From NCBI GenBank assembly GCA_033964015.1, contig CM066912.1:29350532-29414531 (forward strand): 64,000 bases of DNA, given 5' to 3'. The number at the start of each line of letters is the position of its first letter. Position 1 is the first letter of the stretch. The notes beneath the pieces were generated by a model. The model saw only the letters and a program-made list of their open reading frames with translations. It made no database searches and was not told where the DNA came from. The DNA comes from Scolanthus callimorphus (Eukaryota > Cnidaria > Anthozoa > Actiniaria > Edwardsiidae). A program made the translations under genes and the position numbers. Shown piece by piece: positions 37,701 through 52,700 of this stretch.

Positions 37701-40700
37701 TGCTGACACACACTCATGTTTATAATGCTGGTTTCTATAGGATGAGTTATCCGTTAATGTAAAGCGCTTTGAGCCGCGAGGATAAGCGCTATATAAGCAC
37801 GGTTACTTTACTTTACTTTAATTTTGTTCTTTATTCCAGTCTTCAGCACATGGCTTCCAAGTACAAGGAGCTGGAAAAGGAGAATAGCGAACTTAGACAA
37901 ACAGGTAGCTCTAAAGCCTGGTGCACACTTGCAACATAACGACATAAGAAAAATATCACGCGAACCAAATTTAGTGGTTTCAAAACGTTGAAGGCCACAA
38001 AAAAACATAACATAAGTTATGTTATGCATCCAGGCAGCCTTCGTGTCTGAACTCGTAAATTTTAGTTTTTTCACAGAGTCTCCTAAAATCTTAGATGGTA
38101 CTTAAGTAGGCCTGAAATACAATTTTTGACACCGTTAGAGTACTAACATAATAATATAGTAATTTTAACATAATGTAATATAAATCAATGTAATTAAAAT
38201 AATAGAAAATTAAATAGAACTATTAATCTCCTAAAATAGTTGATTAATAGACACACAAAAGTTTCACTTTGATGACCTTTCCTGGTTTTGACTTTTGATG
38301 ACTTATGTTATATACATGTTATGTGAAGGCATAACATATGCATCCAGGCAGTCTTCGTGTCTGAACTCGTAAATTTAGTTTTTTCACAGAGTCTCCTAAA
38401 ATCTTAGATGGTACTTAAGTAGGCCTGAAATACAATTTTTGACACCGTCAGAGTACTAACATAATAAATAGTAATTTTAACATAGTGTAATATAAATCAA
38501 TGTAATTAAAATAATAGAAAATAAAATAGAACTATTAATCTCCTAAAATAGTGATTAATAGACACAAAAAAAACATAACATTGCTTTGGTGAAGTAATCT
38601 AATGATGATCCATGGAAAATATTGATTATTTCCTATATTTTCGATGCTTTTCTCGTTGCAAAATAACGTCATTATGTCGCTAGTGTGCACCGGGCTTAAG
38701 ATGAAGGTCATTTGTTACCATGCTCGATGATACAGCGCCTAGCGACCTGAAGAAACATTTGTGTCCCGGCTACAGATTTTGTCGCGCACAACAATGTAAG
38801 CTTGGGTGGCCTGCGTCACGGCCCGCAGAGAGGCAGCCAGCCCTCTACACCGCCCCCCCCCCCCTACTCCCCCTACTCCCACCCCGGTTTATGATATGCA
38901 CGCAATGTCTTGGCACGAAGGTACTACCATTTGCGTGCAACCCTGAAACTTGACGCGTAGGTTTACGTTTCAAACGTGCACGTTTTGTCGAGAAGTTTTC
39001 GTGTTTCTCGCTCGCTGATTGGCTGCTGTTTTTGACCGTTATTTTTCAGCCAATGAGAGTGCGAGAAACGCGACAACTTCTCGACAAAGCGTGCACGTTT
39101 GAAACGTAAACCTACGCGTGAAAATCGTCAAGCTTAAGGGTTGGTAGTAAGGTAACCATGTTGACAATTTACTTGATGTTGAGCTTGTGGTATGTTCTTT
39201 TTCAGTCACTGAGGTGCAAGAAACAGAAAAAGGTTTACAGAATAGAAATACTATGCTGGTAGGTATTTTGGAAATGTTATGAAAAGTATTTAATGCTCAA
39301 GTCAGCTACTCCTTAGTTATTGTTTTGGTTCGATATTGGAAGATGAGTCCCAAAGATGAGTCATTTGAGCTCTTGGGACAAATGTTTAATGTATTGTTAA
39401 AAAAGAATTACATGTAGAAAAAACAACATCGCTTTCCATCGGCTGAATTCTGTAAGTGACGAATTAAAACTCTGTGTAGACTGTTATTTCGAGATTTCTA
39501 CATGTAATTCCTTTTCTAAAAACAATATAATTATATAGAAAGATATATAGAATATATAGAAAATAACCCAAAAGCAAAGTCGCACTTTAAGAGTATTTAT
39601 TGGTTTTGTAAACTCCTATGAACATGAAAAACATTTCGTGCACGCTAAACAACATGCAAGAAACTATTTTTAAGATGTCTTTCTATTTGTAACTTCTTTT
39701 AACATGCAGGAAAAAGAAAAGCACACATTAGAAGAAAATACAGACATCTTGAATATAAAGGTAACATATCTGTCTTATTGCTCAACACAGTGCCACCATG
39801 AGTGGATCCAGGCTACTGGCGGCCACTCAATCATCCTTTATTGATTCACGAATAAAACTAAAACAGCCACTAGGCTGGTTTTCATTAAAAATATTGTTCC
39901 ATGGAACTAGTAAAAGGTTTTTGAAAATGAACGAAAGACAGGAATTATAATCAAATAATCAGTAAAGATTAGTGCCACTAGTTCCATGGAACTAGTCAAA
40001 CATTTTCGGAGTGTCCCCAGCAAAGGCATATCTTAGTGCAAGGGACTGATATGTTTAGATGACTCTTGAAATACGCGGGAACCCTGAGCATTTCCATAAA
40101 GTCACTGTTGACCCGCTCGCTCCTGTTTCATTCATGTCTTTCTTCTTCAGCTTACAGAGTCCCAAGGACAAATAGATTTTTTACGTCAACAACAGAAAGA
40201 ATTAACAGAGTCTATAGGTTTGCAAAAGGTAAGTAGGCACAATTCTCACAGTTTCCCTTTTTTGAAAAGGCTCCAGTGGCAAATTCCCGAACTTCAGGGC
40301 ATCCCCCCTGTGCCTCTCCTCTGTACGTGTATTAAGACAGGTTATTTTACAACTTCAAGCAACGTTTGGCCAAAAATACTGTTACTCAATGATTTCTATC
40401 CTAATTTCTAGATTTGGAGGACTGTATTCGCGCCGCCACAGAAATAAGCGTTCAAAATGGAAAAAATCTATAGAATCTATATAGGCTGTGATTGACATCA
40501 CCATTTTAGTTGCGAAAAATACGTCTATCTGTAAAAACTAAAATTTATTTTCTCAGCTTCCTCTGGAAATTTTTTACCGGCGCGATAATACAAAAACACT
40601 ACCATGAAGACCTTTGAAATGAGACTAAATTCAAAGCATAACAACTTTTTTTATTTCGAGTAACACAAAGATTTTTTGCCGCTTTCTGGCAAAATTGCTC

Positions 40701-43700
40701 GAAGTTCTAAAATAATCTCTCTTAATTAGTAATTTCATGTCTTTAGTATTTTGACATCCTGTATAATCACGTAAGACTCAACGGATTTAAAAAAAATGAG
40801 ATGACATGAGATGAGATGAGATGAGTACACATTCCTCCTCTTTACGCATAGTCAAATCCCACTAGTGGCATATTTATCAATGCTGCATTCTGATTGGTTG
40901 AGCCACTAGTAGGCTACATATTATGGCCTCATAGTAGCGGAAAGTGTCGAGTTTGAAGACTAGAAAAATTAAAATGAACTGTTTTGAATTGAAGGTTTTG
41001 ACTAGAAACATTACCCAACTTGGATTTGACTTATAATAAACAGTTATTACGCTTGTCCCAATGGCCTCTGACGTGATCTCTTATGAACTGATAGCCGACT
41101 TGGCCTTCGCGATCGCCGAGTATTAATTGTTGAGTAATTGCAAGTTGAAGTGCTTTCTTTGAATTCTATTCCTTCTCTTTGTAGAAAGTAAATGTCGCTT
41201 ATGAAGAGCTACAGAATGTCAGAGAAGAACTAGCAGAGGTAACCGTACTGGACAAACCTAACCAATAATGACGTGTGTTTATCTATTTGACGTCAAAACG
41301 TCGGTCGCGGGTACTAAATGTTGGACCCTGAGACACGTTCCTCAAATTTAACTGGATTGACTTCCGGGACTTCTTTTTGTTTTGTCAGCGCGTCAGACTG
41401 CACGTCATACATGTACTTTCCAGTAGTCAGTTAACAGTACATGAAAGAGGCCTATTAAGAATATATTTCCTGATCTCTTTTGTTGCTATTTTTGTTGTTG
41501 TTGGTTTAGGAATCTACGTCTAAAGCAGATTATTTATCAAATGTTATAGCAGAACTATCAATAGCAAACGAGGTATGTGACTCAGAGCGGATTCAGATGA
41601 CTGTCTAAAGTTAATCAGACTTGCGTTTTCTACGCGTTCCTATTTGTTGAGATCAGGGATCTCTCCTTTTATTGGGCCAGGGCCTAAACGCAAGTCGTTA
41701 CTCTAATTGGTCAGTTGTTGAATGAAGGATTCCGGCTAAAACCGCGCGCGTTCTTCTTTATTCAGAAATGCCCCTTTCTCGAATCCAGAGCTCCCCGGCT
41801 CGTTACCTCGCGGGGGAGGCTCTGGTGACAACCACTGACGCATGCACGAGATTTGATACAGAGTCGTTGAGAGAAACATATTTCTGCGCATGCCCCAACG
41901 TTCAAAATCAGCCAATCTGCGACCAATCTTGTACCCAGAGCTTCCCGGCTCGTCTGCTCGCAGGGGAGGCTCTGGGGACATCTATTTGGGGGCCGCCGCT
42001 GATTGGCTGATTTTGAGCGTTGGAGCATGCGCTGAAAAGTATTTCTCTCAGCGGCTCTGTGTTAAAGCTTGCGCATGCGTCAGTCGCTGTCACCAGAGCC
42101 TCCCCCGCGAGGATACGAGCCGGGGAGCTCTGGGTTCGAGAATGATCAGCGAAGGCACTCAAATGGATGTCCCTGCGAGCAGACGAGCTCTGGGTACGAG
42201 AATGGAAATGCCTAAACCATGTCCCACAACTACCAGAATGCAGCGCGCGCTTTTTTAGCAATTTGTTCGACAAATGTCTCACATCTACTGACATACTGCG
42301 CGTGCGTACGTTTCGGCTGGAATCGTCCATTTGTTTCGTTTCTCGTCAGTTTAGTACATTTACTTTGCGTTTAGGTTTCGACACTCTGAAATCCACTCTA
42401 TGTGACTGAATTATTTATTTCATTTTATATTATATTTTGTTCTCATCATTACGAGACAGAGAAGTTTACAGTATTATACCTTGTTTCTTCTTTCAGGAAT
42501 TAAAAGTAGAAAAAAGTAAATTAGAAGAAGATGTATTTTATTTGAATAATGAACTTGCAAGGTTAGTAAAGAGCCGCCATGAAGTCGCCGGTACATTGCC
42601 CGACATTGACGTCTACATTTAGGGTTTGGCGACCAAATATTTCAGCCTTGTCGCCAAATGACGACTTACCTTTCCAGTCTTTAGGTTTAGAAAATTAGCT
42701 GTCAACGGTATAATTCGGGAGAGAAAGATCGGGGCCAGATTTATATTATGGCGACCAAGCTTCAATATTTTGCGACTAGAAATATTTATTTAAAAATTTT
42801 TATGTCGGGCACTGCGGTATCAAACATATTGCACAGGGAACGAAATCTTCCTACAAAATCGGATCCATAAGAATATATTTACCACTAACAATGTCGGAGC
42901 CTGTTAGTAACCAAACTCTGGAAATTGCGACGCAGCATTTTGTCACAAAAATAGATGTATATTATTTACCGGCTGGGAGGTCCGAATTATGAAATAGCGT
43001 GACCGCGGTATTTTCTCAATATTTTCAAGACCAAGGTCACTGTATTTCGCGATCTGGACCGACCCCAAGACGGTAAATAATATATTTATTTGTTTGCTTT
43101 TACTGAAACAGCATAAAACTTCACAGAAATTAGAGCGCGCACATCGGAATTTAGCGTGCGCGCGTCCCATCCGGATCGTAGGATAACGGAGCGCGTGCGA
43201 CTTGATGATTCTGGACCGCTAATGTCAATATTTCTTTTGGCAATAACATGAATATGGGTTTGAATAAAGTCGAAATATTGTATCACAAACTTGTCGTGCT
43301 TCAATCCAAAACTTGGATATCAATATACGATGATTACTATTCTCGCCCTTGCATTATGGTTACATCGAATTTTGTGTTCTTACAGAATACGACAACACGA
43401 TTCCCCGGGCTCTACCGTACCTGTACCGAGCCCTTACACCACCAGTACGCCAATAAACGCCCGCAGGCCGTTCTCGCTAAAACAAGAGCTACAAGCTCAG
43501 CTGGTACGCATATGATTTTTGCTTTTCTTTATCCAGCATCCCCCTAACTTTATCTCAGTACTAAATTGCACTTGATTGTGTCAGGGTTAGTTACCACTGT
43601 ATGCATTGCTACGCGACCTCAAAATTCAATGTTGCAATGGGCGATTTTTAGCCGTTAATCAAACCGAAACGCTGGATTCCGCTACTTCAGTGGGTCGACA

Positions 43701-46700
43701 TTGATTGCCAAATCAACCAAAATGGTTTGAAGCTATCGTTTGGCTTCCTTGCCTCGAATGTTAAACTTTCTGGTTCAAGAAAATTGACATTACAGTTTTC
43801 TTGCGAAAAATCGCCAATCGCAACAGTGAATTTTGAGGTCGCTTAACAATGCATACAGTAGTTACACACGAACGCAAGCGCAGACGCAAGCGCAAGGATA
43901 TCGAACTCATACGTTTCCCTTATGTGGCTTAAACTAGAGCGCAGATGCAAGCGCAAGAAAATTGAGGCGCTACGTTCCCTTCTGTTTGCGTCTAGTGTGA
44001 ATCAAGCGAAAGCAATCTAATAGCGCTGCGCACAGATGACGTCACACTAATTAACAACTCAGACAAACAAATATACTTTTCTCCCATTTTCTTAGTTTTC
44101 TCTCTAAAGAACGATACAAAATGAATTGTGGTAGTTCCACTCCTCATAGCAGAGCTTGTATGTACTCCTACCCTGGCTCGTATTTTCGAGCGCGATCCTT
44201 ATGAATGGGATTTCAGAGGGATTTTTTGTCTGAGTCTCGTGATCTAATTTCAGAATCTGTGCGCAGCGCTATGGAGGTTGATTTTAAGCCTGCGGTTGCG
44301 TCGCTTGCGAACCTGCCCTTGAATTCGTTGTATGGTGATGGTCCAAAGTCTAGAAACCGTGTTTTGTTCTGCGCTGTCAATCAAAATTTGAGGGCTCGGC
44401 AAACTAAACAACAACAAAAAGCCAAAGCGAGCAAGTCTGGATCAAGTGAATGGTCTGAAATATTTTAGACGTTGTGGATGTTGCAATCCATTGCATATTC
44501 TTGTGTGCTTTGTTGTTAAAACATTTATTTATCTTTCTTGAAAGTGTTAGTTAACCCTTTTGCTCTACAGTCAAGCGAGCCAAAGGACCTCCCTTCCCCT
44601 ATGGTTGGCAACAGCATATGCAATGACAGTCTCGAAAGTAACGTCTTTGACGTCACAGCTGCTTCTCTCGACCAATCACGCGTCTCTTCTGTCACGCACG
44701 ATTCCGTAGCAGCCAATACCTCTATGGACCGATACAGCATGATTGCTACTCAGGTGGTACGTTTAAATCTTTTCACTCCTATGTACATATTATAACTTCT
44801 CCTTACCTAAAGCAATGCATTACCCACAATTTTAGATATGAGAAATTGGTGTTAGATCAGTCCTTTATCCGTGTCTCTTTTAATTTGGTCTGGGCGGGTC
44901 CATGGCTAATCCCATATCACACCTTTTCACACCTATGATCTGACTAGAAATTCTCCTTATTAAAAGCAATAATTTCCTTCTATGTCAAATACGAAAACTT
45001 GGTTTTATCGTTGGTTTCATAATTTGCTCCCTGGGCGGGTCCATGGTTGTACTCTAATAGTGCCCGTCTCTTTTCCCCAAAAGTGTCGATGTACTTTACT
45101 CCTGGTAATTTGCGAAATCTACCATTTCAGCGAAAGTCTTCGTTGCGCGCTGGCTTTCTGTCGCGATGAAAAGCCAGTCAACTGCACAGGTGACGGGACT
45201 AGGTAAAATAAGACCCCTGATTGGCTTAGATGGTTTGACTGACACGATCGACAGAAAAAAAAAGTCAAACCACGTTTTGAAAATTCAGATTGTAAAACAA
45301 TAGTGTTGGCTATAATAAAGGCTATAGTAAAGTTATGTTTTCTAGGCCAATGAGTTCATAGAAAAGAGAGACAAGGCGCTTCAGCAGATAAACGAGCTGT
45401 CCAGCCTTGATAAGAGCCCTGCGGTGAAAGAGAAACAAGAGGTAATGGTATCTACTTCATCGCTGAATGTCATATAGTCGTCTTCTAATAGAACGAGGCA
45501 TAATCAAACAAAAGGACCATTCATATTCAAATAAGGCGGCTATTGTGACATTCAGCGATGATGAAGCATATACCGAGGTAATGCTCCGTCGACAATCAAT
45601 AGAGATCATCTTTTAGCGTTTCTTTAGCGCAGCATGAGGAACAACTGATTTGAAACGTAGCACATGGCTTAGGCTTAATTCATACGTCGCGGAAACGTCG
45701 TGTCGAACTAAATATATATATTTTTCTCACCTGAAGAGCGCCACGTCGGAATCCGAATTAGTTCGATTCGAATCCTCAGCCGTGCCGCACGGCACAGTGG
45801 CGGAATTTATAGGAGCGTGCACTTGGTGCCGTTCACTCCCTTTTGAGTTGATACAGGCAATGTATGAACTGACTGCTTGCAGTCCCTTGGCGAACGTCCT
45901 TGAACACAATAGAAAAGCCTTTGCTAAGCGCGCCTTCAGTCACCTCCCCCATGGACACTGAGCGTGACTTGACACCTAAACAAGGCGCGTAGGTGAAGCG
46001 CGCTTTCAGTCACCTCCCCCATGGGCACTGAGCGTGACTTGACACCTAAACAAGGCGCGTAGGTGAAGCGCGCTTTCAGTCACCTCCCCCATGGGGCACT
46101 CAGCGTGACTTGACACCCGAACAAGGCGCGTAGGTGAATAAAAGCGCGCGTAGAAAGGACGATTTTCTCATCTATTTACCAGCGAGCGCCAAATAAGGAT
46201 AGATATTAGATATTTATCTAGATATTTATTTACATGAAAAAAACCTCATGGAAATCTTATTAGCTTCTGGGTATACATCAACAGAGTTCCCGCGGGTCCT
46301 TAAAAACCTGGAAAGTCATGGATTTTATTAATGTCCTTTTACAGGCCCGGAAAGTCATGGAATTTTTACCAAAAAACTATCAAAGTCATGGAAATATTCT
46401 TCTGAGATTTGCAAGATATTGAATGTGTATATTGTAAAATAAAAGTAAAGGAACCTGAATAAAAACTATCACATGCTATCTTTGAAACAAAGGATACCCA
46501 TGTTGTTCTTATATAAGTGCGCGAAAACCCGCATTTTTATTATGAAAAGTATAACAATGGATTATAACGTTTTACCATATAAACCTTATTTTCAGGTTAT
46601 CAAGATGCAACTCTTCCAAGAGATGGATCAGGTGGCTGAAAAGATCAATTTGCTTTGTCTTAAAAAGAAAACAGCAGAGAAGAGGTAAATAAAATTAGCA

Positions 46701-49700
46701 AGCTATCGCACATAAGGGACGGAGGGGGCAGAATGACGTGGGGGACGGGGGGCTACTGTCGGAGATAAATCTGTTCGTTATAAAACAGTTTCTGTCATAT
46801 CGTTTCAGGTCTGCAAAACTGCTGGTTGCTGTAAAGAAACTTAAAGGTGAGAAATATAGTACTTTAGCTGAGAGTATGAACAAGTTATTTCAAAGTATGT
46901 GAAATGCCTTGTGGTGTACTTTTTTGCTGTATCTGTACATCTATTACTTCCATTACACAGTTTAGCGCATTTTACCGAACAAACACCTATAGAGAACCCC
47001 CTCCCCTATAGAGAACTCCAAATTTTCAAAAATTGCACTACCCTAGCCTGTCGAGTTCACTTTGTGACCTGGAAAACAAAAGAAAGCATACAGGTTTTTC
47101 GACAAGTTCCAGGAACAAATAACTACACTGGTCAGGGCTTTCAAAAGTGAGCCAGATGACAACAATAAATGACCGCCTACTTTCTCGTTTTATCTCGCTT
47201 CTACCTGCAAACTTGTGTAAAACTCCAAGAATTAACAGCCCACTATAAATACGCGTCTGTTACGGAGAGTATTCAAACTACTGCGACGCATAAACAAGAT
47301 TATTATGCTTAACCCTAAAGGTTAAGCTCGTGTGTACCGGATGCGCGCAGGCTACACTACCCCTGTAGAAATTCCTGACTCCTGTACAACCCCTGTGGAA
47401 ATTTGAAGCAACCCCTGCGGAAATTCCTCATTCTCTTGTGGACCTGTGAACATTGCGCAGGTGCAAATGAATATCCTGTAGAAATTCCAGGGTAAATCCA
47501 GGGTCAAAATCACAGACCCTGTAGGGTCAAACACAGCGACCCCTGTGGAATTTCCCGGTTCCTCGATAGGGGTGTAACGGATATACTATGGAACAGCCCA
47601 ATAGTAGAATTCCCTTGCATTAAGTCAGAGTTTCTGATGCAATTAATCACGTTTACAATAACAAAGCAGTACATAATGGGCACGGAAATTAAGAAATAGA
47701 GCGGTTTTCACATGACTGTCGTGAAAACAATTGCAATTGAGCAATCACTAGCCAATCAGAAACGAGAGAAATCACGACTTGCTCCTAAATGGCTTTTTTC
47801 TCAGCCAATTGCAAGCCAAACCAATTACTAAGTAATTACGCAATTGTTTTTACTACAGAATTTGATTGGCTGAGAATAACGAGTAGCCAATGAGAATGCA
47901 AAGCAATCGCAATTACATAACAAGTCTTGACAGTCATGTGAAATCCGCTCTATAGTCGTTATTTTACGCCTTCTACCAACATTATAGGCGTAATTCATCA
48001 AAAACCTAGGCGTAAATCTACTACGTAGGAACTGTAGAAACTGAAAACACAGTCGTTATTTTACTCCTAAGTCTAAAAGGTTAGGCGTAAAAGGAATTTT
48101 TTATGCGTATTTACGCCTGTATCGGGCGCAATTTCGAGCCCTGCTTTTTGTATGACTTATGAACAGGAAATTTCCATCCTTTTTAATTTGTCTCAGTATA
48201 AAGGATGACACTTTTCTATGTTCTACAGAGGAGAGTAGGCAGATGCAGGAAGAGCGAGACAAGGCCTATCAGAAATTAGGCAACCTGTCATTGAGCTCGG
48301 ACGAGCTGGATAGTAGGTAAGTATAGGCCGATCCTTGGTGATGTCATTGTTTACATGTGTCACGAAATTTTAAAACGTATCTTGCTATGCTATCAAAATG
48401 GCGGACGCAGGCTCTTTAAAGAGCCCTAGTCAGCCACTCCTTTGTTATTGTTTTCAGTCGATATCAGACAACGAATTACGTGTAGAAATCTTGAAATAGT
48501 CTTCTAAAAACAAAGTTTTATTATTCATTTATCGAATTCAATCGAAACTATTGCACTACATCCTCTAAATCAGCCGATGGAAATGGATCCTTTCTCTGTC
48601 TCGGTATGTTGCTAGGCTGACAAAATGGAGGCTGACAGAGGCTCTTTAATGCATTCTTCGTTTTCCTTCCAAGGATTGTCAACGTCAAAAGTGAACTTTC
48701 AAAAGAGAAAGAGAAAGCTAAAGAAAACGAAGAGACTATACGAAGCTTACAGGAACAGCTCGCAAATATTAACAAGGAATTAATGTCAACAAGGTATTAC
48801 TGATCTCACTGGTCATTCTTGTTCCAACCATTCTCGTACCAGGAATTCCGCGGCTTGTGACCTCGCGGCGGAGGCTCTGGTGACAGCGATTTGAGGGCCT
48901 TTGCTGATTGGTTGAATTTGAACGTTTGGGCATGCGCAGAAAGCTCTTTTTCTGTATCAAATCTCATGCGTGTGTCAGGTACATAAGTACCAAACTACAT
49001 CCAATAAGATGCAAGTGTACGTGTACGTTCACCTACAGACATTATATAATCTGGAAATAAAAGGTTATGCACTGTCAATTTCACTTGATATCCTCTCTCA
49101 ACATCCAGCATTTGTGCTATTGTGCTGACCCTTTGAAGTTTGCCGGGCTTTCTAACCATTCCACTCCATTAAATTTGATCTTACAGAGAAGAAAGGGAAA
49201 GTTTAGCGAAGTCCCTCGGTATAAAGGTGAGTTTCGATCAGCTGCTCTTCTTGACCTTTGTTTCCTTGGCCATTCCTAATATCAAGTTCACATGTTTTCT
49301 TCTAAAGTGTTGCTGTACATCTCAAACGAATCATTTTTTATCGAGAAAAAGAAGGAATAAATTCTCAAAAATCCATGCAAATTGAGATCGCAAAGCCAAA
49401 CCTCCTTCAACGCGGATGATTGTCTTTGTAAAATCCTGACGAATGAGTTTGAGAAATCCTGACGAATGAGTTTGAGAAATACAAATACTTTATTTACATT
49501 TTACCTTTTATTATATGGATGCCAGTGTTTTACCGGAAACTAAAACACTCGTATTTTCCATATCTTCACTAGTGAAAATATGAAAAAGTTATGTACCGAA
49601 TGTCCCGGATGTGTACGTTTGCAGTGTTGTTTTCCTGACTTCGTCAGCAGTGAAATCTCGCTCGCTCGGTCACACGAGTTTTAAGCCACAAAACTAAGTT

Positions 49701-52700
49701 TTGTTCTAGTTCTAAAGAGAAAAACCTTATTTCAACTATGGCAGAGAAAGTTACAGCAACACAAAAAGGGAAATTAGTTCTTAACGACACTGGGAATCAG
49801 AAAGATTGAGGGCGCATTTCACAAATAAACACTTTCGACTTTACCAAGTGAGTTGTTCAATTTGTAATATTTTGCCGCTATGTCAATTCTTATCCATATA
49901 ATAAAAAGAACATTACACGGTGGCTTGAAGATATGGATTTCATTTTCTCGTGTCAAAAACAATAAAAACAATTGTTCTTGCCACTCGAAAATAAAATCCA
50001 TATCTTCGCGCCACCGTGTAATATCCTCTATTTATTATATAGACACGAGTGTTTTACTGGGAAATACGCCACTCGTAGATCTCATTCGAAGCTTCATCCG
50101 GGACCTGAGTGGCATATTTTCAAAACAAAAGTGCTTGGAAATCAATTTGGAATATTTTTTTTTTGGTTTGTCTATATAATAAAAAGAAAATGACACGGTG
50201 GCGCGAAGATATGAGTTTTATTTTCGAGTGGCAAGAACAATATTTTACGAATGAGCGCACTCTAATTATTGTATAAACTATCGTGTTTTATCAGGATTTC
50301 GGCCACTGAGAAATAATTCGCACGTGTGAAACATTACGATAATGTCCACTATCGCGAATTCATAATCAAGCAGTTTTCACAAAAAAACGTTTATATAATA
50401 AGCAGAATAATACATGGACGCTAGGAGATATGAAGTTTATCTTCTCGTGTTCAAATTTGATATCTCATTCGTTCCCTGCGCCCACTCGTGAGATATCCAA
50501 ATTTGAACACTCGAAGATAAATTCCATATCCGCGTGCGCCCATGTATTATTCTTTAACAAAGGGTCATGTTTTTCAACTTTTATTGTTGTAGTGTGAAGA
50601 GAGACAAGAACTTGAAAGAAAGTTGATAGATGCTCATAGGTAAGGTGGATGGCTTCCTGTCGTTTGTCTCAGTAGGCATTTATGCATTGAATAGAGTTAA
50701 ATCCCTCTTTTATATTATTTAATTATGTATTGAAATTCAATTGTCGAAGAAATGTGATAATAATCTTCTAAAGCGTTTAAATCATCTTGTTTATGCGTCG
50801 CAGTAGTTTGAATACTCTCCGTAACAGACGCGTATTTATAGTGGGCTGTTAATTCTTGGAGTTTTACACAAGTTTGCAGGTAGAAGCGAGATAAAACGAG
50901 AAAGTAGGCGGTCATTTATTGTTGTCATCTGGCTCACTTTTGAAAGCCCTGACCAGTGTAGTTATTTGTTCCTGGAACTTGTCGAAAAACCTGTATGCTT
51001 TCTTTTGTTTTCCAGGTCACAAAGTGAACTCGACATCCAACAAGCTCATCAAATTTGTAAGTTTTTCAGAGGGTTCGTAAGCGTCCTGGAAATCCTGGAA
51101 TATCCTAGGTTTTCATTTACTTCCTGGAAAGTCCTGTCCTGGAATTTTAAGGAAAATCCTGGAAAACTCCTGGAAAAAGGTTTCAAATCAAATGTGGTTG
51201 GATCAGTCAGTTTCGTGAATCTGATTTTAGGCTGCAAACTATGACATCCAGACTTACGATGTTTTTCCGAGGGGAGAGACATTTCTACCCTCCTGGAAAA
51301 CTCAAGACTTCCTGAAAAATCCTGGATTTGTGTTACCCAGAACGCTAACGAACCCTGTTTTCAATTCTTGGTACGGATGTCTCCACAGTAGATATTTTAA
51401 GAGGCAAACAACACATTGGCTTTTGTGATGTTTCACAAGAGCTACAAATGGACGAGATGAATTGTAAGACATGTTTAGTGTGAACATGTTTCAACCCTAG
51501 TGTGAACACTATGAGAGTGCGAACTCGTCTATTGTACACGAAGAAAACCATTGAGTCTGGAAAACCCTGATGTAATCGCAAGTTTACCATGAAATAAAAG
51601 CCTAAGATGAAACGCTTTTTTCTTATTACAGTGAGGGTCAAAGAGCTCGAGGACGAACACTCGAAACTAATGACACAACTTACTATGGAGAAACAACGTA
51701 CCGCAGCTCTAGAGGTAACAATGAACACCACCACAGGAGCCTCCATCACCTAGTGGTGTGCGTCCGAAACACAGGGAGCCCACCAACAGCAGCCTCCACC
51801 ACCTAATGTGCGGCAATGCACAGGGAGCCCATCACCAGGGGTCTCCATCACCTAGTGGTGGGCGTCCGAAACACAGGGAGTCCACAAACAGCAGCCTCCA
51901 TCGCCTAATGTGCGGCAATGCACAGGGAGCCCATCACCAGGGGTCTCCATCACCTTGGTTGGCGTCCGAAGCACAGGAGTAGATGCATCTATTTTTCGGT
52001 TGTAGATTTTCAATATTCCGCGAAAAGTTAGACTCCTTCGCAGTCATTAACGGTCCGACCGTTAGGGGCTGCGAAGGAGTCTAGCGAAAAGAAGTTGAGG
52101 TTCAACTCAACGCACGCAGTGCGAGGGCAACGCTGATTTGGGCCGAATCCTAAAGGATACTGTTTGATCCTATGGGATCCTGTATGATCTTAAAGGATCC
52201 TGTATGATTCTATAGGGTTCTGTATGATTGTATATGGTCCTAAGGTTTTTCACCGGGGCTGCATCGAGTAAGAATGACCGACGGATGGAAGGATAGCCAG
52301 GCGGGTAGATCGACGTCTCATCGTTGTTTTTTTTTTTTTGTGCAGGAATCGCTCCGCTTGTCTGTCAGTAAACACAGTAATGAGATGCAAGAGATCATGG
52401 ACATGATACCCTACACCCATGACACTGAACTACTCAACAGAAATAAACAGGTAAGCACCTTCCTCTTCCCCTATTCCCCTTCTACTAGTCCCCTAGCCCC
52501 CTTCCCCTAGTCCCCTAGCCCCCTTCCCTGTGACCTAGTCCCCTAGCCACCTTCCCCTAGCCCCCTTCCCCTACCCCTTTAATTTGATAGAAGAACCTCC
52601 CTCGGACAAAGCTTTGGCCATCAACAAAGCTGCTGTCTGCCCTACAGAGTAATTTTAAAGGCCTATAGGTCCCAAAGAGGTTCCTATTGTTCTTCGCATT

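Noticed and set aside
41736..42330. Several open frames on both strands
   Set aside because: They are G/C-rich shadows of clustered TIR elements; the sequences mirror each other.
44205..44468. 87-codon open frame in intron 15
   Set aside because: It looks somewhat protein-like, but I recognise no family, it lacks exon-like splice sites, and its frame does not join the neighbouring exons. It may be a mobile-element remnant.
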